From: Antedon mediterranea
Taxonomy: Eukaryota > Echinodermata > Crinoidea > Comatulida > Antedonidae
Length of the DNA stretch: 64,000 bases
NCBI RefSeq assembly: GCF_964355755.1
Contig: NC_092670.1
Span: 3,807,001-3,871,000, forward strand
Direction of reading: 5' to 3'
Shown here piece after piece: positions 37,255 to 52,200 of this stretch. The position numbers and the translations under genes were made by a program. The notes below the pieces were generated by a model. That model saw only the letters and a program-made list of their open reading frames with translations. It had not been told where the DNA came from and made no database searches. Positions within the stretch are counted from its first letter, which is position 1. The number at the start of each line of letters is the position of its first letter.

Positions 37255-40200
37255 TTACACTGCTTTCGCCGAAACATAACTAACCCCTGCACTGTGTCTT
37301 TCTATTAACACATGGGTTTTCATGTTCTCATTTTCATTGCAATTATAAATACGTTCATCTTCATAGTCGAAACACCACGTCTTTTGAGATTGATTGTGTG
37401 CTATAACAGATAAAAAAAGGGATTAATTGATTGAATATAGAGGACAGAACCCACAATATGGTATCGAAATTAATATTTTTACGATTAATAATCAGTAATA
37501 TTGAATTATTTAAAAATATAATAGCAAAGTTACCTTTTAGAACATCCACAGGGCCTGTAAGACCTAAGAGCTCCATTTTAACAATGAATGGTTTCATATT
37601 TCCTTCACGGATTTCTTTTCTTTTCTCAAGGTCCATTATCAAATGCCATGTATCCTTATAATCCTGGTCTGCGTCATTAAAATTTGTATACATTTCCTGC
37701 ATATCTTCCTCGGTCAGACTATCACCAAACTCTATCAACATCAGTCTGTGTAAAGTAAACTTTGAAATGGCAATATCGCTAACATTTGGGAATGCTCCGA
37801 TTTTATGTTTAATTTTAAATGCCAATCCAAGTTGTTCCGTTACTTTTATGGTTTCAAAAAGCAAAGTTAAATCATGTATTGATAGATGTCCTCTGTTCAT
37901 CAAGAAATTTAGTAGCTGAGTTGTGTTATTTGCTTTATCTAACTTACCAGTTGGCAGGAGGTCTGTATACAACAGTTTCAGCTTATTGAGGAAATGACGT
38001 TCATCATACCACTGTGAAAAGGTTACTTTGATACATTCAAAGTTAAGCTGATAAATTTCTATGAAAATTAAATAAAGATAGAAACACTACAAACAAGGAA
38101 AAAAAAGCAGAAATACTATTTATACTCACACTATTACTATTATGGAAATACACCACCCAACAATAAGAATATGATTACAATAATAAGTTCATCATATTTG
38201 ACTAGTTCTATTGGTAACTTTAGGCCTATAGAACAAATAATTTTATTATTCAATCAAATCCAATTGCCAACAAAAAATTATGGTCATCGCGTGGACGCGA
38301 CGCTATAGTTCACTATGTCGGTCGGTCGGTCATCGCGTGGACGCGACTCTATAGTTCACTATGTCGGTCGGTCGGTCTGTCTGTCGGTCCGGTATCACTA
38401 TGCGTTTTATCGCTTTCTGACCTTATCTTGATATCAGTTTAATCTAGCTAAGTCAATTTTTCACAGTATATTCCTTATGGCCAGGAATCGATGTGGTTAT
38501 GTTTTCACGGTGCGCAATAAAAAATTACGTGGTCTACGCACGATTTAACGAAATCACGTTTGTAATCATATCTTCACAACCATGAATCACAATTAAATAA
38601 AATTTGGTACTCATAAATTTCAGGGCATAAATCATCATATGGCAATACAATTACGTGCGTAGCGCATGTAACGCATGCGTACGCATGCTTAAAATTTTCA
38701 AAAATTTATTTTCGATGAAATAAGAGTACGTTTCAGGCAATTTTAAGCGTTTACAAAATTGCCATGAGTGCGCAGATTTTTGCGCGCGCACTGCGCGTTA
38801 AAGTTGTTACGCACTCTTTTTGCCCGATTTCTGTTTTCTTGACTTACTTTTCAACTAGAAATTACGTTATTCGAGCACGTCAAAAGTGTGACAGGCTACG
38901 CACGTGTAAATTAAAAAAATATAACTGTTTTTAAACATTTCAACATTTTTAAACATGTTCAGTAATTTCGGTCAGTTGGTAGGTTGGTCGGTCGGTTGGT
39001 AAACACTAATGAGCACGCGCGACTGCAGCCATCTATATGGCCTTGTTTTAAATATTTCTGCAGTAAAATATGTTGTAAAACATAGGTCGATTACAAAGAG
39101 TTTATTCGTTTAGTCAAATTAGAATTACATGAGTAATATTTAGTTCTTCTTACCATTATTTGTTGGCTTATTGGTAGTTTTGTTCTCTTGGGTGTTCACC
39201 GAGTTGGTTGTAGTTTCATCAACAATACCGACCGGCATACTGCCAGGAACAATTGTTGGACTTTCTGGTGATCTGGAATCCTCAACAGTCATGTTTTCTA
39301 CTAGTTGTTGTGAGTTGCTTGTACTGCTGTTACCAGACTTCTTTTTGAAATAGTAACATCTAAAAGAAATACATTTTTTTGTGAAAGTCGAGCCTGTGAG
39401 ACTCAATGATTAACTAGTCTGACGATAAAGCAACACAAAAGTACTGACTGCGCTTGGCTATAAAATCTGATACAAATAGACCTTCGTCATTTTCACAACT
39501 GAAGTTGCTTTAAACATTGAATATAAAAGTATTCATTACGATAAAACATACGTAATAAATGCGATCGTAACTACCACCAGAAGAATGATGCATAGAATAA
39601 TTGAAAGAAAGGGCCAATTGAATGATGTATCATCATTTGCGCCAACATCATCATTGTCAATAACGTCACCAATACCATCTTTGACGTCGTCTTTACCTAG
39701 GTAAACGAAGAGCAATAACAATATAATTTAATCAGCGAAAACGAAAACGTGAAGAAGAAGAAGAAACATCACCGAGCATCCCCAAGGAAATTTAACAATT
39801 TTGGTTGAATCATAGAAAAAATAGGAGAAGGATATGCTAATACATAGTGTAAGAGAAACACTGTTTTATCTGCACATTCTTTACAGGACTAATTAGGCTA
39901 GTCAATCTAGCAAAAAAAACAGCCCAAAGTGAAACAAATTGCAAACAGAGATTTTTCTTTTTTAAATGGTCATATATGATGAGGAGATCAAAATTTGAGC
40001 ATCACACCTCTGTCACTCATCCCGATGATATGCAAATTAGCTTAAATATGCAAATTAGGGTGAAATTACAAGGTTACCATATCTCAAAAACTACTAGTCC
40101 GAGAGAGTTGATTTTTTCACTGATCTATTCAAAATGTATATATTTATATTTACTCTAATGAAACATTTTACGAAAAAATGACCGGAAGTACAACATTTGA

Positions 40201-43200
40201 CCTTCGACCCCATTTCTCAATGTTTGCATATACAATGTGACTAAAATGTCTGTGGAGACTTTATTTTGCCCTCAAATGACCCAGACATAGGTTCCTAATA
40301 GCCAGTATAGGATCACTTTGTAATTCCCAAAATCACACCTTTGTCACACACCTCAAAAGTATGCAAATTAGTAGTACAATTTAAATAAAATATGCAAATA
40401 AGGGGAAAAATTACAGTTGTCCTATATCTCGAAAACCACTAATGCTAGAGAGCTGATTTTTTCACAGCCGTATTTAAAATGTACATATTTCTATTTGCTC
40501 CAATGAAACATTTTACAAAAAATTGACCGGAAGTATGATATTTGACCCTCGACCCCATTTCTCAATATTGCATATATAAATGAAACTAAAATGTCTGTAG
40601 AGACTTTGTTTTGCCCTCAAATGACTCCGATACAGGTTTCTAATAGCCAACATAGGACTGTTTAGTAGATCTCAAAATCCCACCTGTATCACTCACCTCC
40701 AAAGTATGCAAATTATTAGTACAAGTTACATGAAATATGCAAATTAGAGGGTGAAATTTAAGGTTCCTATATATCGAAAACCACTAAGGCTAGAGAGTTG
40801 ATTTTTTCAATAACTTGTTCAGAATGTACATATTTATATTTACTCTAATGAAACATTTTACGAAAAAATGACCGGAAATACAACAATTGACCCTCGACCC
40901 CATTTATTAATGTTTGCATACATAATGCGACTAAAATGTCTGTAGAGACTTTGTTTTGGACTCAAATAACTCGGATACATGTTTCCTATAGTCAGCATAG
41001 GACCGCTTTGTAATTCCCAAAATCACGCCTTCGTTTTGGCATGGTTGGAATTCCCTTTTTTCGTATTATAGTCCAGTAAAATATCACCTTCACCATTGAA
41101 TAACGTTAGTAGTCAACGAGATTCTCACCGTAGGTTCTAAACATTATGTAAAGATCATTTATTGATGTTGCGTCGCGTAAAAGTTGGGATTTGTAGAGAA
41201 AATGAAGTTTTTATACGCAGTTTTTGCTTCCTTTCGTCGTGGTTTGTTTTCATCGAAAAATGACGTCATGGGGCATAAGTGAATGACACGCCATTGTCGA
41301 CATTTGCGTTCGTATTAAAAAGTGAATTTTAAATGTACGAATATGGTATTAATTATCTGTATTACATTGTATTATTATGTATCACATATATAACAAGTCA
41401 TTTTGATAAAAAATAAGTCAAATAAATATGAAAAACAAAGGAAAATTGTGATTTTTGCATGTCATCTGAAGTGACCTTCCATACAATGTGATAGCGCCCT
41501 CTATAAGTATTGATACACTCGCACTTCAAACTGCAAGCTTTTTGTTGTTATATTCATTCATTCAGAAATACAATTTAAGGAAGGAATCGAATCAAGGGCA
41601 TTATTACTTGGTTTATTATATATTTATGATGTTTTCCCCAAAAATAATTACTAGTATGTACATTTTGCGAATTGTAGATGTACCGGCGGTATGAAATTAA
41701 AAAAAGCTGTTTACGCAATCTGTAGCCTAACGATATAATAATAATTATATGTATAAAATAATTGTTACTTTTTTTCTGATAAATCAGTATGAATATGTTT
41801 ACTTAGCGCTGCTTTAAGCACCCTATTAAAAAAGAAAAGAAACAAATTGATTTAAGCCTATTTTTTGTCACGTTTTCGGTAATTAATTGTCTTCTTCGCT
41901 CTCACTATCTGATTCGTCACTGTTCTCATCATCCGAGTTAAAGGAGTCGTCGTTCTCAGCAATCGCTCGTTCAATTCTGTTGGAAGAATCTCGCTTTCAC
42001 ACCACAAAGGCCCCAGCAAATCGTTATCGCCAACGCACCATCCGTTATTGTCTTGGGGTTTCGGCAACTCGTAAAATCGGTGTTAGTGCGAGCCTCCACA
42101 GATCCTGACTTGATAGTTCGATCATCGTGCGTTGTATATGTTGATGCAAGCATCTACGCGACGGTGGAAAGTTAGCTAATTTTTAAATCAATGTTTTTTT
42201 AACACTGATTATTCCGGGTTTTTTTTCTTGCATTTCCTGCGAAAAAAGTCAAATCTAAGTTCATCGGTAGGCCTACGCCTTGCTTTCGAACGGAATCCAT
42301 ATAATAACAGGCACGTGAACTATTCCAGTTCCAACATTAACTCTTCTTCTCCTTTCCAACTTTCTCCTACTTTCTTGAAAACCTCTTCAAATTTTGGATA
42401 TTTTTCGACAAGTTTAATACGTGCGAAAAAAGTCAAATCTAAGTTCATCGGTAGGCCTACGCCTTGCTTTCGAACGGAATCCATATAATAAACAGGCACG
42501 TGAACTATTCCAGTTCCAACATTAACTCTTCTTCTCCTTTCCAACTTTCTCCTACTTTCTTGAAAACCTCTTCAAATTTTTGATATTTTTCGACAAGTTT
42601 AATGGCCTTTAATTTTCCTTTTCCTTTGAAAGCGCTGGTCGTGCTGCACTTTGTGAACGCATGCAGCCCTAGAATGGCATTACATCGACTTGGGGTGATT
42701 TCAGTGGCTAAACTGTGAGATTGGTTATTCGTCAATTCCTGCCACTGCCTGTATCGAATAGGACTTTTGCAATAATGGACGAAACAAAATGTAACAATAT
42801 AAAAAAAAAACATCGCTGGATCCCGATCGAAATCAAGGAGTACCGATGAACTTAGATTTTACTTTCTTCGCAGGAAATGCAAGGAAAAGGACGGATAATC
42901 AGTGTTAAAAAACATTGATTTAGCTAACTTTCCACCGTCGCGTAGATGCTTGCATCAACATATACGACGCACGATCGAACTATCAAGTCATGATCTGGAA
43001 GCTCGCACTAACGCCGATTTAAGAGTTGCCGAAACCTCAAGACAATAACGGATGGTGCGTTGGCGATAACGATTTGCTGGGGCCTCTTCCAACAGAATCG
43101 GATGATGAGAACAGTGACGAATCAGATAGTGAGAGCGAAGAAGACGATTAATTACCGAAATCGTGACAAAAAGTAAGCTTAAATCAATTTGTTTCTTTTT

Positions 43201-46200
43201 TTTAAATATGGTGCTTAAGCAGCGCTAAGTAAACATTATTATTCATACTGATTTATCAGAAAAAAGTAACAATTATTTTATACATATAATTATTATTATA
43301 TCGTTAGGCTACAGACCGCGTAAACAGCTTTTTTTAATTTCATACCGCCGGTACATCTATAATTCGCAAAATGTACATACTAGTAATTATTTTTGGGGAA
43401 AACATCATAAATATATAGTAAACCAAGTAATAATGCCCTTGATTCGATTCCTTCCTTAAATTGTATTTCTGAATGAATGAATTTATAACAACAAAAAGCT
43501 TGCAGTTTGAAGTGCGAGTGTATCAATACTTATAGAGGGCGCTATCACATTGTATGGAAGGTCACTTCAGATGACATGCAAAAATCACAATTTTCTTTTG
43601 TTTTTCATATTTATTTGACTTATTTTTTATCAAAATGACTTGTTATATATGCGATACATAATAATACAATGTAATACAGATAATTAATACCATATTCGTA
43701 CATTTAAAATTCACTTTTTAATACGAACGCAAATGTCGACAATGGCGTGTCATTCACTTATGCCCCATGACGTCATTTTTCGATGAAAACAAACCACGAC
43801 GAAAGGAAGCAAAAACTGCGTATAAAAACTTCATTTTCTCCACAAATCCCAACTTTTACGCAACGCAACATCAATAAATGATCTTTACATAATGTTTAGA
43901 ACCTACGGTGAGAATCTCGTTGACTACTAACGTTATGCAATGGTGAAGGTGATATTTTACTGGACGACTATTAGTTTATGTACAGCGCTTAGAGGTTACA
44001 CAACATTAGGCGCTATATAAATCCAGGATATTATTATTATTATTTCTCAATATTTGCATATAATGCAACTAAAATGTATGTACAGACTTTGTTTTGGCCT
44101 CAAATGACTCGGATACAGGTTTTATATAGCCAGTATAAGTCAAGCACCTCGAAAGTATGCAAATTAGTAGTACATGTAACCTTAACGTCACGTGCGGTTC
44201 TGGGAGTCAAAACGAATTAAACGCGTTCACAAAGGTATAGATATAAATAATGTTTATTCAACACGGCAATGAAACGAACGATTTGACAAATTGGTAAAAC
44301 GATTGGTTGAATGGTCGAACAATTGGTTGAGCACACAATGGATAGATGTTGAACGAACACACAGCAGTGGAACGAACGATAGATCGAACGGTTTAAACTG
44401 TAAATTAATGGATAATTAAAGCCGTCATTGTAATTAAATAATCAATTGGTATAACAATTGGAACATCTAAGCTAAATAGCTCAACAATCATATTAAACTA
44501 GATTTATAGAAAATGATCGATTCATCATTACTGTATTACCATTACTTCAATTTAACAGTAGGCCTAGGCCTAGGCCTAGGCCTACTAGATTATACTATAT
44601 AGTATAATTGAGTCAGTAATTATCTAGTAGGCTACAGTTAAATGATACAAAAGATTATATTATCTAAATATAAAGCATCATAAACTTACATCTGTTTCTT
44701 CACCAGAACCTATAGATTACAGTACATATTTTTAACTATCAGTGTATTTATCTAGGCTATGAACTATCCCAAAGAACAACTCTGAGACAATCTGCCCGTT
44801 ACTATGGCAATCTGACCTTACTAGGAGAAAAGTCACCTCTTGCTCACCAAACATGAAATAGAGGGCGACATTATACAATTCAAAGTTAACATTCCGGCCC
44901 CTTAAAGGCACCGTATGGATAGCCTTTACATAAAAATAAACATGTCAACAAAAACCTAACATTGTTAAAATTTATAAGGAAAAGATAAATTCCAAAATTG
45001 GATCTTATAAAACGCAGAAGAACAATCTGTAATGTTCAAAAGTTCATATTTCCAATTAGTTGGTCGCATTCTCAAGAAGGACCAGTTTGTCAATTGGTCT
45101 CACAAGCGTTGATGTGTTTGTCTTTACTTTCACTGACCGTACAAGTCCATCCTTTTGGTTGCTGTACACTTCAAGAACTCTTCCCAATGGCCATGAACTT
45201 TGTGGTGTGTTTTCGTCAAGAACAAGCACAACATCGTCTACAGCAAAGTTTCTCTTTTGCACATTCCATTTTTGTCTTTGTTGCAGTGACGGTAAATACT
45301 CCCGTACCCATCGTCGCCAGAACACATTTGATAAGTACTGTACTTGTTTCCATCGTCGACGATACATATCCTCCTTTGAAAAGTTACCAGGAGGTAAGCT
45401 GTTCCCTCCTCGCAACAGCAGTAAATGATTCGGAGTTAAAGGTGTCATGTCACGAGGGTCATCCGATATCTTAGTAATCGGCCGACCATTAACAATAGCC
45501 TCTGCTTCACACATTAAAGTGTTTAGGCCTTCATCATCAAGCACTTGTTGTTTCAGCACAGCCATCATGACTTTCCTCACTGTCCGAATACAGCGCTCCC
45601 ATACTCCTCCATGATGAGATCCCATTGGTGGATTGAATAACCATTTCACATTTCGTTGCAACAAGAATTCATGGAATTGTCCTTGATTCCACTCTTTAAT
45701 TGCTTTATTCAGTTCCTTCTCTCCCTTTTTGAAGTTTCCTCCATTATCTGATCGAATCTCTTCTGGCTGTCCTCTTCGTGCTATGAATCTTCTCATAGCA
45801 TTCATGAATGACTCCGTGTCAAGTGAGTTTGAAACTTCGATGTGGATTGCTCGTACAGTGAGACACGTGAAAAGGACACCATATCTCTTCACATTTGACC
45901 TCCCCCTTTTTACTTCGAACGGGCCGAAGCAGTCAACACCAACGTACGTGAACGGTGGCTTCGAAGGTGTTACTCGGTATTGCGGAAGTGAAGCCATTTT
46001 TTGTTTCCCAACTGATGATTGGCGTCTCTTACAGCTGAAACACTCGTTCAGAACTTTCTTCACTGCAGTACGTGCATCAATCGGCCAGAACTTCTGTCGA
46101 ACTAGGGACAGTGTGTATTCTAGTCCACTGTGTCCTGATAAATGGTGATAGTATGTAGTAATGAGCTTCACTATGTGGTGATTCTTTGGTAGGATTATCT

Positions 46201-49200
46201 GATGTTTCATGTCACCGTTGATAGGTGAATTTTGAAGACGGCCCCCTACTCTGATCACTCCCTCACTTAAGATGGGATCGAGTTTGTAGATCTTGCTGGA
46301 TTTTGGTAGTGCTCGTTGCTTTTTGGTATTGCAGGGTTGAGATAGGCTTACACGCTTCAGGCAAACTTGCTCGTCTTCAAAGCATTTCTGTACATGCTTC
46401 GTGATAGCAATTTCAGCACCTTTCATCTCCAAAACATTGATTGGATCAACTGTGTCATTTCTATTAAACGAAACATCGTCTCCAGCCTTACGCCTGCGAA
46501 CCACTTCTCGTAACTTTTCTTTGTACCTCAAAATCCATGCAAACGACTTCTTCAACTTCTCCCATGATGAGTAGTAGTTAATGACTGATGAAATCGAGTC
46601 AATTACATTTATACCAGTAGCACAGACTGTGGATTTTGCCTTTACCTCTGGGTCATCTTGTGGGATTTCACCCATGTTTGCTGGTCTTTGTGGCCATGTC
46701 CTCTCAGGTTGCTTTAGGAATTCTGGACCTTCCTTCCAACGTTGATTGATCAATAATTCATTTACTGTCATACCTCTTGATGCTTCATCTGCAGGGTTGT
46801 ACAGGCTGTCATTGAATTCTAGATTACAGTAGTCCTTGAACTGTGTTGACAACTCTTCATGTGAATCAATGTAGTTAGCGCAGTGTGTTGATCCAGAGTT
46901 CTTCCTTCCCAATGGGCCGTTGACAACCCAGCCAAATAGTGTTCTAGTGGCAAATGGACCACCATCGTGGCATTCGCGTACTTCCAGCGGTTGTAGCAAT
47001 TCTGGCACATCACTTCCAATGAGAATACCAATATCTGCATTTATTTTATCTACTTTAATCCCAGCTAGGTGAGGCCATTTGTTGATGTCATCTGGAGTAG
47101 CGATCGTATCGGTAGAAATTGGTAGGGTTTGCACTGAATAGACGTTTGGAAGTAAGACGGAATGTCCATGATTTAAATCCAAAATCTCCAACTTTGTAAG
47201 TTCACACTGGATTGGTCTATTTACTCCGTTCATGGTTGTCAATGATAAGTCTACAGTATTCGATGATATCCCTAATTGCTTTAGTATACCAGTGGTGCAG
47301 AAAGTTGTGTTGGATCCATTATCAAGAAATGCATAGGCTTCTACAAGCTTGGCACTTCCTGGAGCCTTGACTCTCACAGGTACGGCAGCAAGACCAGTAA
47401 CGGTTGATGTGCTTCTTGATGCCGACATGTTGACCTGTTCACCACTGAAAGTTGCTGGAGACGTCTGAACTGGTTGTACAGCAACAGTACCAGCATTACT
47501 TGTAGTCTCACCTTTGGGATGTAAATATGTTGAGTGTTTCTTCGTGCATCCGGATATTTTGCAGAAACTTTGCTTTTGACAATCTTTCACAAAATGTCCA
47601 ACTGTAAGACAGTTGATACAGATTTTCTTGTCATTTACACATTTCCATCGGTCGTTGAGTGACTTCCGTCGGAACTGCTCACATCTGGAGAGCCAATGGT
47701 CCTCACAGCATAGCGGACACGTTGGTTGTGATGTTACAGGTGTGTTTGACTGAGAATTGTGAACGGCATAACTGCTAGATTTGTGGTTGGTCGATAATTT
47801 ATCCAAATTTGGAGAATTGGTAGACTTCACTGGCTCTATTTTACCAAAAACTGGATGAGTTGCTACCCTAGCCTTATCGGTGACAAACTTGGTAATATCC
47901 TTAATATTCACATCTCTCTTTTCCTTTACGATGATAGTGTCAACCACTTCCCGCCATCTTAGCCTTAGTCGATACGGAAGACGTTCAATGATTTTCCGAA
48001 GATTGTCTGGATTATCTAGCTTGCTAAGGTATCCAATTTCCTGAAGTGTATTTGCACAGCTTGTTAGTTGAGTAGAGAAGCGTTGTAGAGCTATGCCATC
48101 CTCGACTTTGATAATCGGCCAATCCAGCAAGAGTTGAACGTGGGCAGCAGCTATCTTGTATGCTTGTCCATATCTTTCCTTTAGCAAGCGTCTCGCCTCA
48201 ACATATCCTTTATCATCACTCATCGATAGACAGCTTCTCATCAACTCTTGTACAGCCCCAGTCGTGTACTGTACCAAGTAGTGCAGTCTTGCACTCTGGC
48301 TCACAGTTTTGTTCTCAACAAGATGTTTGAATGAAGTGACAAACTCGCAGTATTCAGCAGGATTGCCACTGTATAACTTCATTGACGGGTTAGGCAAGGT
48401 AAGCGCAGTAACACTTTGTTGCTGTTGTTGGACGATCTGTCTCAATGCTTCATTTTGCTTATCTTGTGCTCTCATCATTGTGGATGCCAGTCTATCTATG
48501 GCATCGATCTGCTTGTGTTGGTGGAATACAGGAGCATCCAGATTAAATGGTTGGAACACTGCTGGTTGAGGTGTACGCTGCCACAGCATAGGATTCCCTA
48601 ACAGTTCTGTCTCCTCCTTTGGAACATATTCTGATCGATAATCAGGAGCAAATCGTTGGTCGGGCAGATTTCCTGATGGAAGTTTGGGAGTGGTTGTTTC
48701 AATTTGAAGCTTTGGTAGAGAAAGATCTTCGAGTTCACGATCTACTGCCTCATCCTCGTCCTGTTCAGCTTCGTTGTAAACTTTGTCGGCTGCTTCAATT
48801 GCCCCGATTTCAATTTGCAATTCCACATCAGCCTTCTTTTGTTTGAGCACCAATTCCTGCATTTCCAAGTCATGCATTTCTTTCTGTCTGGCAGCTCGTT
48901 CCCTTAATGCTGCAGCTTCAGCCTTAACCCGGATCCTAGATCTGCTGCTCGATGATGAGCGTTTGGAGCTTACGCAACTCACTGAATCACTTGGTTCAAC
49001 GTCAAACATCTTAGAGATAGATTATTGCAGTAGAAGAGAGATTTTAAACTTATGTAACCTTGACGTCACGTGCGGTTCTGGGAGTCAAAACGAATTAAAC
49101 GCGTTCACAAAGGTATAGATATAAATAATGTTTATTCAACACGGCAATGAAACGAACGATTTGACAAATTGGTAAAACGATTGGTTGAATGGTCGAACAA

Positions 49201-52200
49201 TTGGTTGAGCACACAATGGATAGATGTTGAACGAACACACAGCAGTGGAACGAACGATAGATCGAACGGTTTAAACTGTAAATTAATGGATAATTAAAGC
49301 CGTCATTGTAATTAAATAATCAATTGGTATAACAATTGGAACATCTAAGCTAAATAGCTCAACAATCATATTAAACTAGATTTATAGAAAATGATCGATT
49401 CATCATTACTGTATTACCATTACTTCAATTTAACAGTAGGCCTAGGCCTAGGCCTAGGCCTAGATTATACTATATAGTATAATTGAGTCAGTAATTATCT
49501 AGTAGGCTACAGTTAAATGATACAAAAGATTATATTATCTAAATATAAAGCATCATAAACTTACATCTGTTTCTTCACCAGAACCTATAGATTACAGTAC
49601 ATATTTTTAACTATCAGTGTATTTATCTAGGCTATGAACTATCCCAAAGAACAACTCTGAGACAATCTGCCCGTTACTATGGCAATCTGACCTTACTAGG
49701 AGAAAAGTCACCTCTTGCTCACCAAACATGAAATAGAGGGCGACATTATACAATTCAAAGTTAACAGTACAAGCTATATGAAATATGCAAGTTACAGTGA
49801 ATTGCCTTATGTATCTCGAAAACGCTAATGACCGAGAGAGAGAGATATGGCAACTTTCTTGTACTACTGATTTGCATACTTTCAAGCGAAGTAACAGAGG
49901 TGTGATTTTGAGAATTACTAAACAGTTCTATGCTGGCTATAGAAAACCTGTATCTGGGTCATTATTGAAAAAAAAAATTATCGAAAGTATGACATTTGAC
50001 CCTCGAACCTATTTCTCAATATTTGCATATAATGCAACTAAAATGTATGTACATACTTTGTTTTGGCCTCAAATGACTTGGATACAGGTTTTATATAGCC
50101 AGTATAGGATCGTTTAGTAATTCCAAAAGTCAAGCAACTCGAAAGTATGCAACTTATTAGTACAAGTTATATGAAATATGCAAATTACAGCCTTATGTAT
50201 CTCGAAAAACGCTAATGACCGATAGAGATATGGCAACTTTCACCTCTTGTACTATTAATTTGCATATTTTCTAGGGAAGTATTAACAAAGGTGTGATTTT
50301 GAGAATTACTACAGTTCTATGCTGGCTATAGAAAACCTGTATCTGAGTCATTTGAGGCCAAAACAGTCTGTACAGATATTTTAGTTGAATTATATGAAAA
50401 TATTGAGAAATAGGGTCAAGGGTCAAATGTCATAATTCAATCAAGACAATTTTTGCATAAAATGTTTCATTACAGCGAATATAAATATGTACATTCTGAA
50501 TCAACTCTGAATTCAAATCAACTCTCTAGCATTAATGGTTTTCGAGATATTGGAAGACTGTAATTTCACCCTAATTTGCATATTTCATGTAACTTGTACT
50601 AATAATTTGCATACTTTCAAGGTATGTGACAAAGATGTGATTTTGGGAATTACAAAGAGGTCCTATGCTGACAATAGGAAAACTGTATCTGAGTCATTTG
50701 AGTCAAAAAAAATTATCTACAGACATTTTAGTCGCATTATGTATGCAAACATTGATAAATAGGGTCAAGGGTCAATTGTTGTATTTCCGGTCATTTTTTC
50801 GTAAAATGTTTCATTAGAGCAAATATAAATATGTACATTCTTAACAAGTTTTTGAAAAAATCAACTCTCTACCTTAGCGGTTTTCGATACATATAGGAAC
50901 CTGTAATTTCACCCCCTAATTTGCATATTTCATGTAACTTGTACTAATAATTTGCATACTTTGAAGGTGAGTGATACAGGTGTGATTTTGAGATTTACTA
51001 AACATTCCTATGTTGGCTATTAGAAACCTGTATCCGAGTCATTTGAGGGCAAAACAAAGTCTCTACAGACATTTTAGTTTTCATTATATATGCAATATTG
51101 AGAAATGGGGTCGAGGGTCAAATGTCATAGTTCCGGAAATTTTTTTGTAAAATGTCTCATTACAGCAAATATAAATATATACATTTTAAATATTTTAGTG
51201 AAAAAATCAACACTCTAGCATTAGCGGTTTTCGAGATATGTCAACGCTGTAATTTCACTCCCTAATTTGCATATTTAATATTACTTGTACTACTAATCTG
51301 CATACTTTTGAGGTGCGTGACGAAGTTGTGATTTTAGGAATTATAATAAAGTTCTATGGTGGGTATTGAAAAACTATATCCAAGTCATTGAGTCCAAAAT
51401 AAAGTCTCTACAGACATTTTAATCACATATTTATGTAAATATTGAGAAATAGGGTCAAGGGTCAAAATTTGGTACTTTCGGACATTTTTATGTAAAATGT
51501 CTCATTAGAGCAAATATAAATATATATATTCTGAACCAGACTGTGCAAAAATGAACTCTTTACGATTAGTAGTTTTTAAGATATGGTAACCCTGTAATTT
51601 CACCCTAATTTGCATATTTAAGCTAATTTGCATACCTTTGGGATGAGTGTCAGAGGTGTGATGCTCAAAAAATAATCACCTTATCATATGTAACCATTTA
51701 AAAAAAAAATCTCTGTTTGCAATTTGTTTCACTCAAAATGCTAGATTGACTAGCCTAAATAAGAACTTTAGTATTTAAAATCGCATCAATCAAAAGTGTT
51801 GGAAACCACAATTTCAAAGACAACGATGAGGTGATTGTTCTGTTTTAAATGATAATAATTGTAAACACGAGTTTAAAAAAGAGTTTTACCGCTGACGATA
51901 ACTTTAAATGTGCAGTTTCCTATGTTATTTGCATGGTCAGTAGGGCCTACTGTAGCAATAGACAGTGGTTTGTCCAGGATTAAACAAAGAACCAGATGAA
52001 CGCGTACAAGAAGCCGTCAGATCAATGTCAATGTTGTCAACGACACTTGGGTCATTCCAGGTTGCCATAGCTGGTTCTGATGATGACACATGAAAATCAT
52101 CTGGACAACTAAGTATAGGACTTGACGAATCTTCTGTAAAGTGAAACAGAATTTACTGAAGAAGCATAAACAGTGATAGTAAAACATACCGATTGCGTTT

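Larger units (their letters stand above)
44175..49766 (-). mobile_element. BEL/Pao LTR retrotransposon with GTACA target duplication, RT-deleted
   Basis: A full LTR-to-LTR insertion (44175-44891, 49053-49766) with a 5-bp duplication GTACA on both sides (44170-44174, 49767-49771). It sits in a tandem unit of the foldback element's right arm. Close LTR similarity and one open polyprotein frame point to a recent insertion. Confidence 0.92.
39893..51765. mobile_element. Giant foldback (long inverted repeat) element, about 11.9 kb with nested insertions
   Basis: The outer tips are inverted copies: TAGGCTAGTCAATCTAGCA with GTGAAACAAATTGCAAACAG at 39893-39950, and the complement at about 51711-51765. 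Both arms are tandem arrays of a unit of about 345 bp, with ATTTGCATA, TCTCGAAAACCACTA and AAACATTTTACGAAAAAATG words. There are three units on the left (39960-41050) and more on the right (44040-44174 and 49772-51690). The centre holds the 41072-43977 palindrome; the right arm holds a BEL/Pao insertion. A possible 3-bp AAT duplication flanks the tips. No transposase frame is visible in the arms, so it is non-autonomous. Confidence 0.75.

Noticed and set aside
44998-46148. Plus-strand frames of 122-158 codons
   Set aside because: Antisense of the BEL/Pao integrase.
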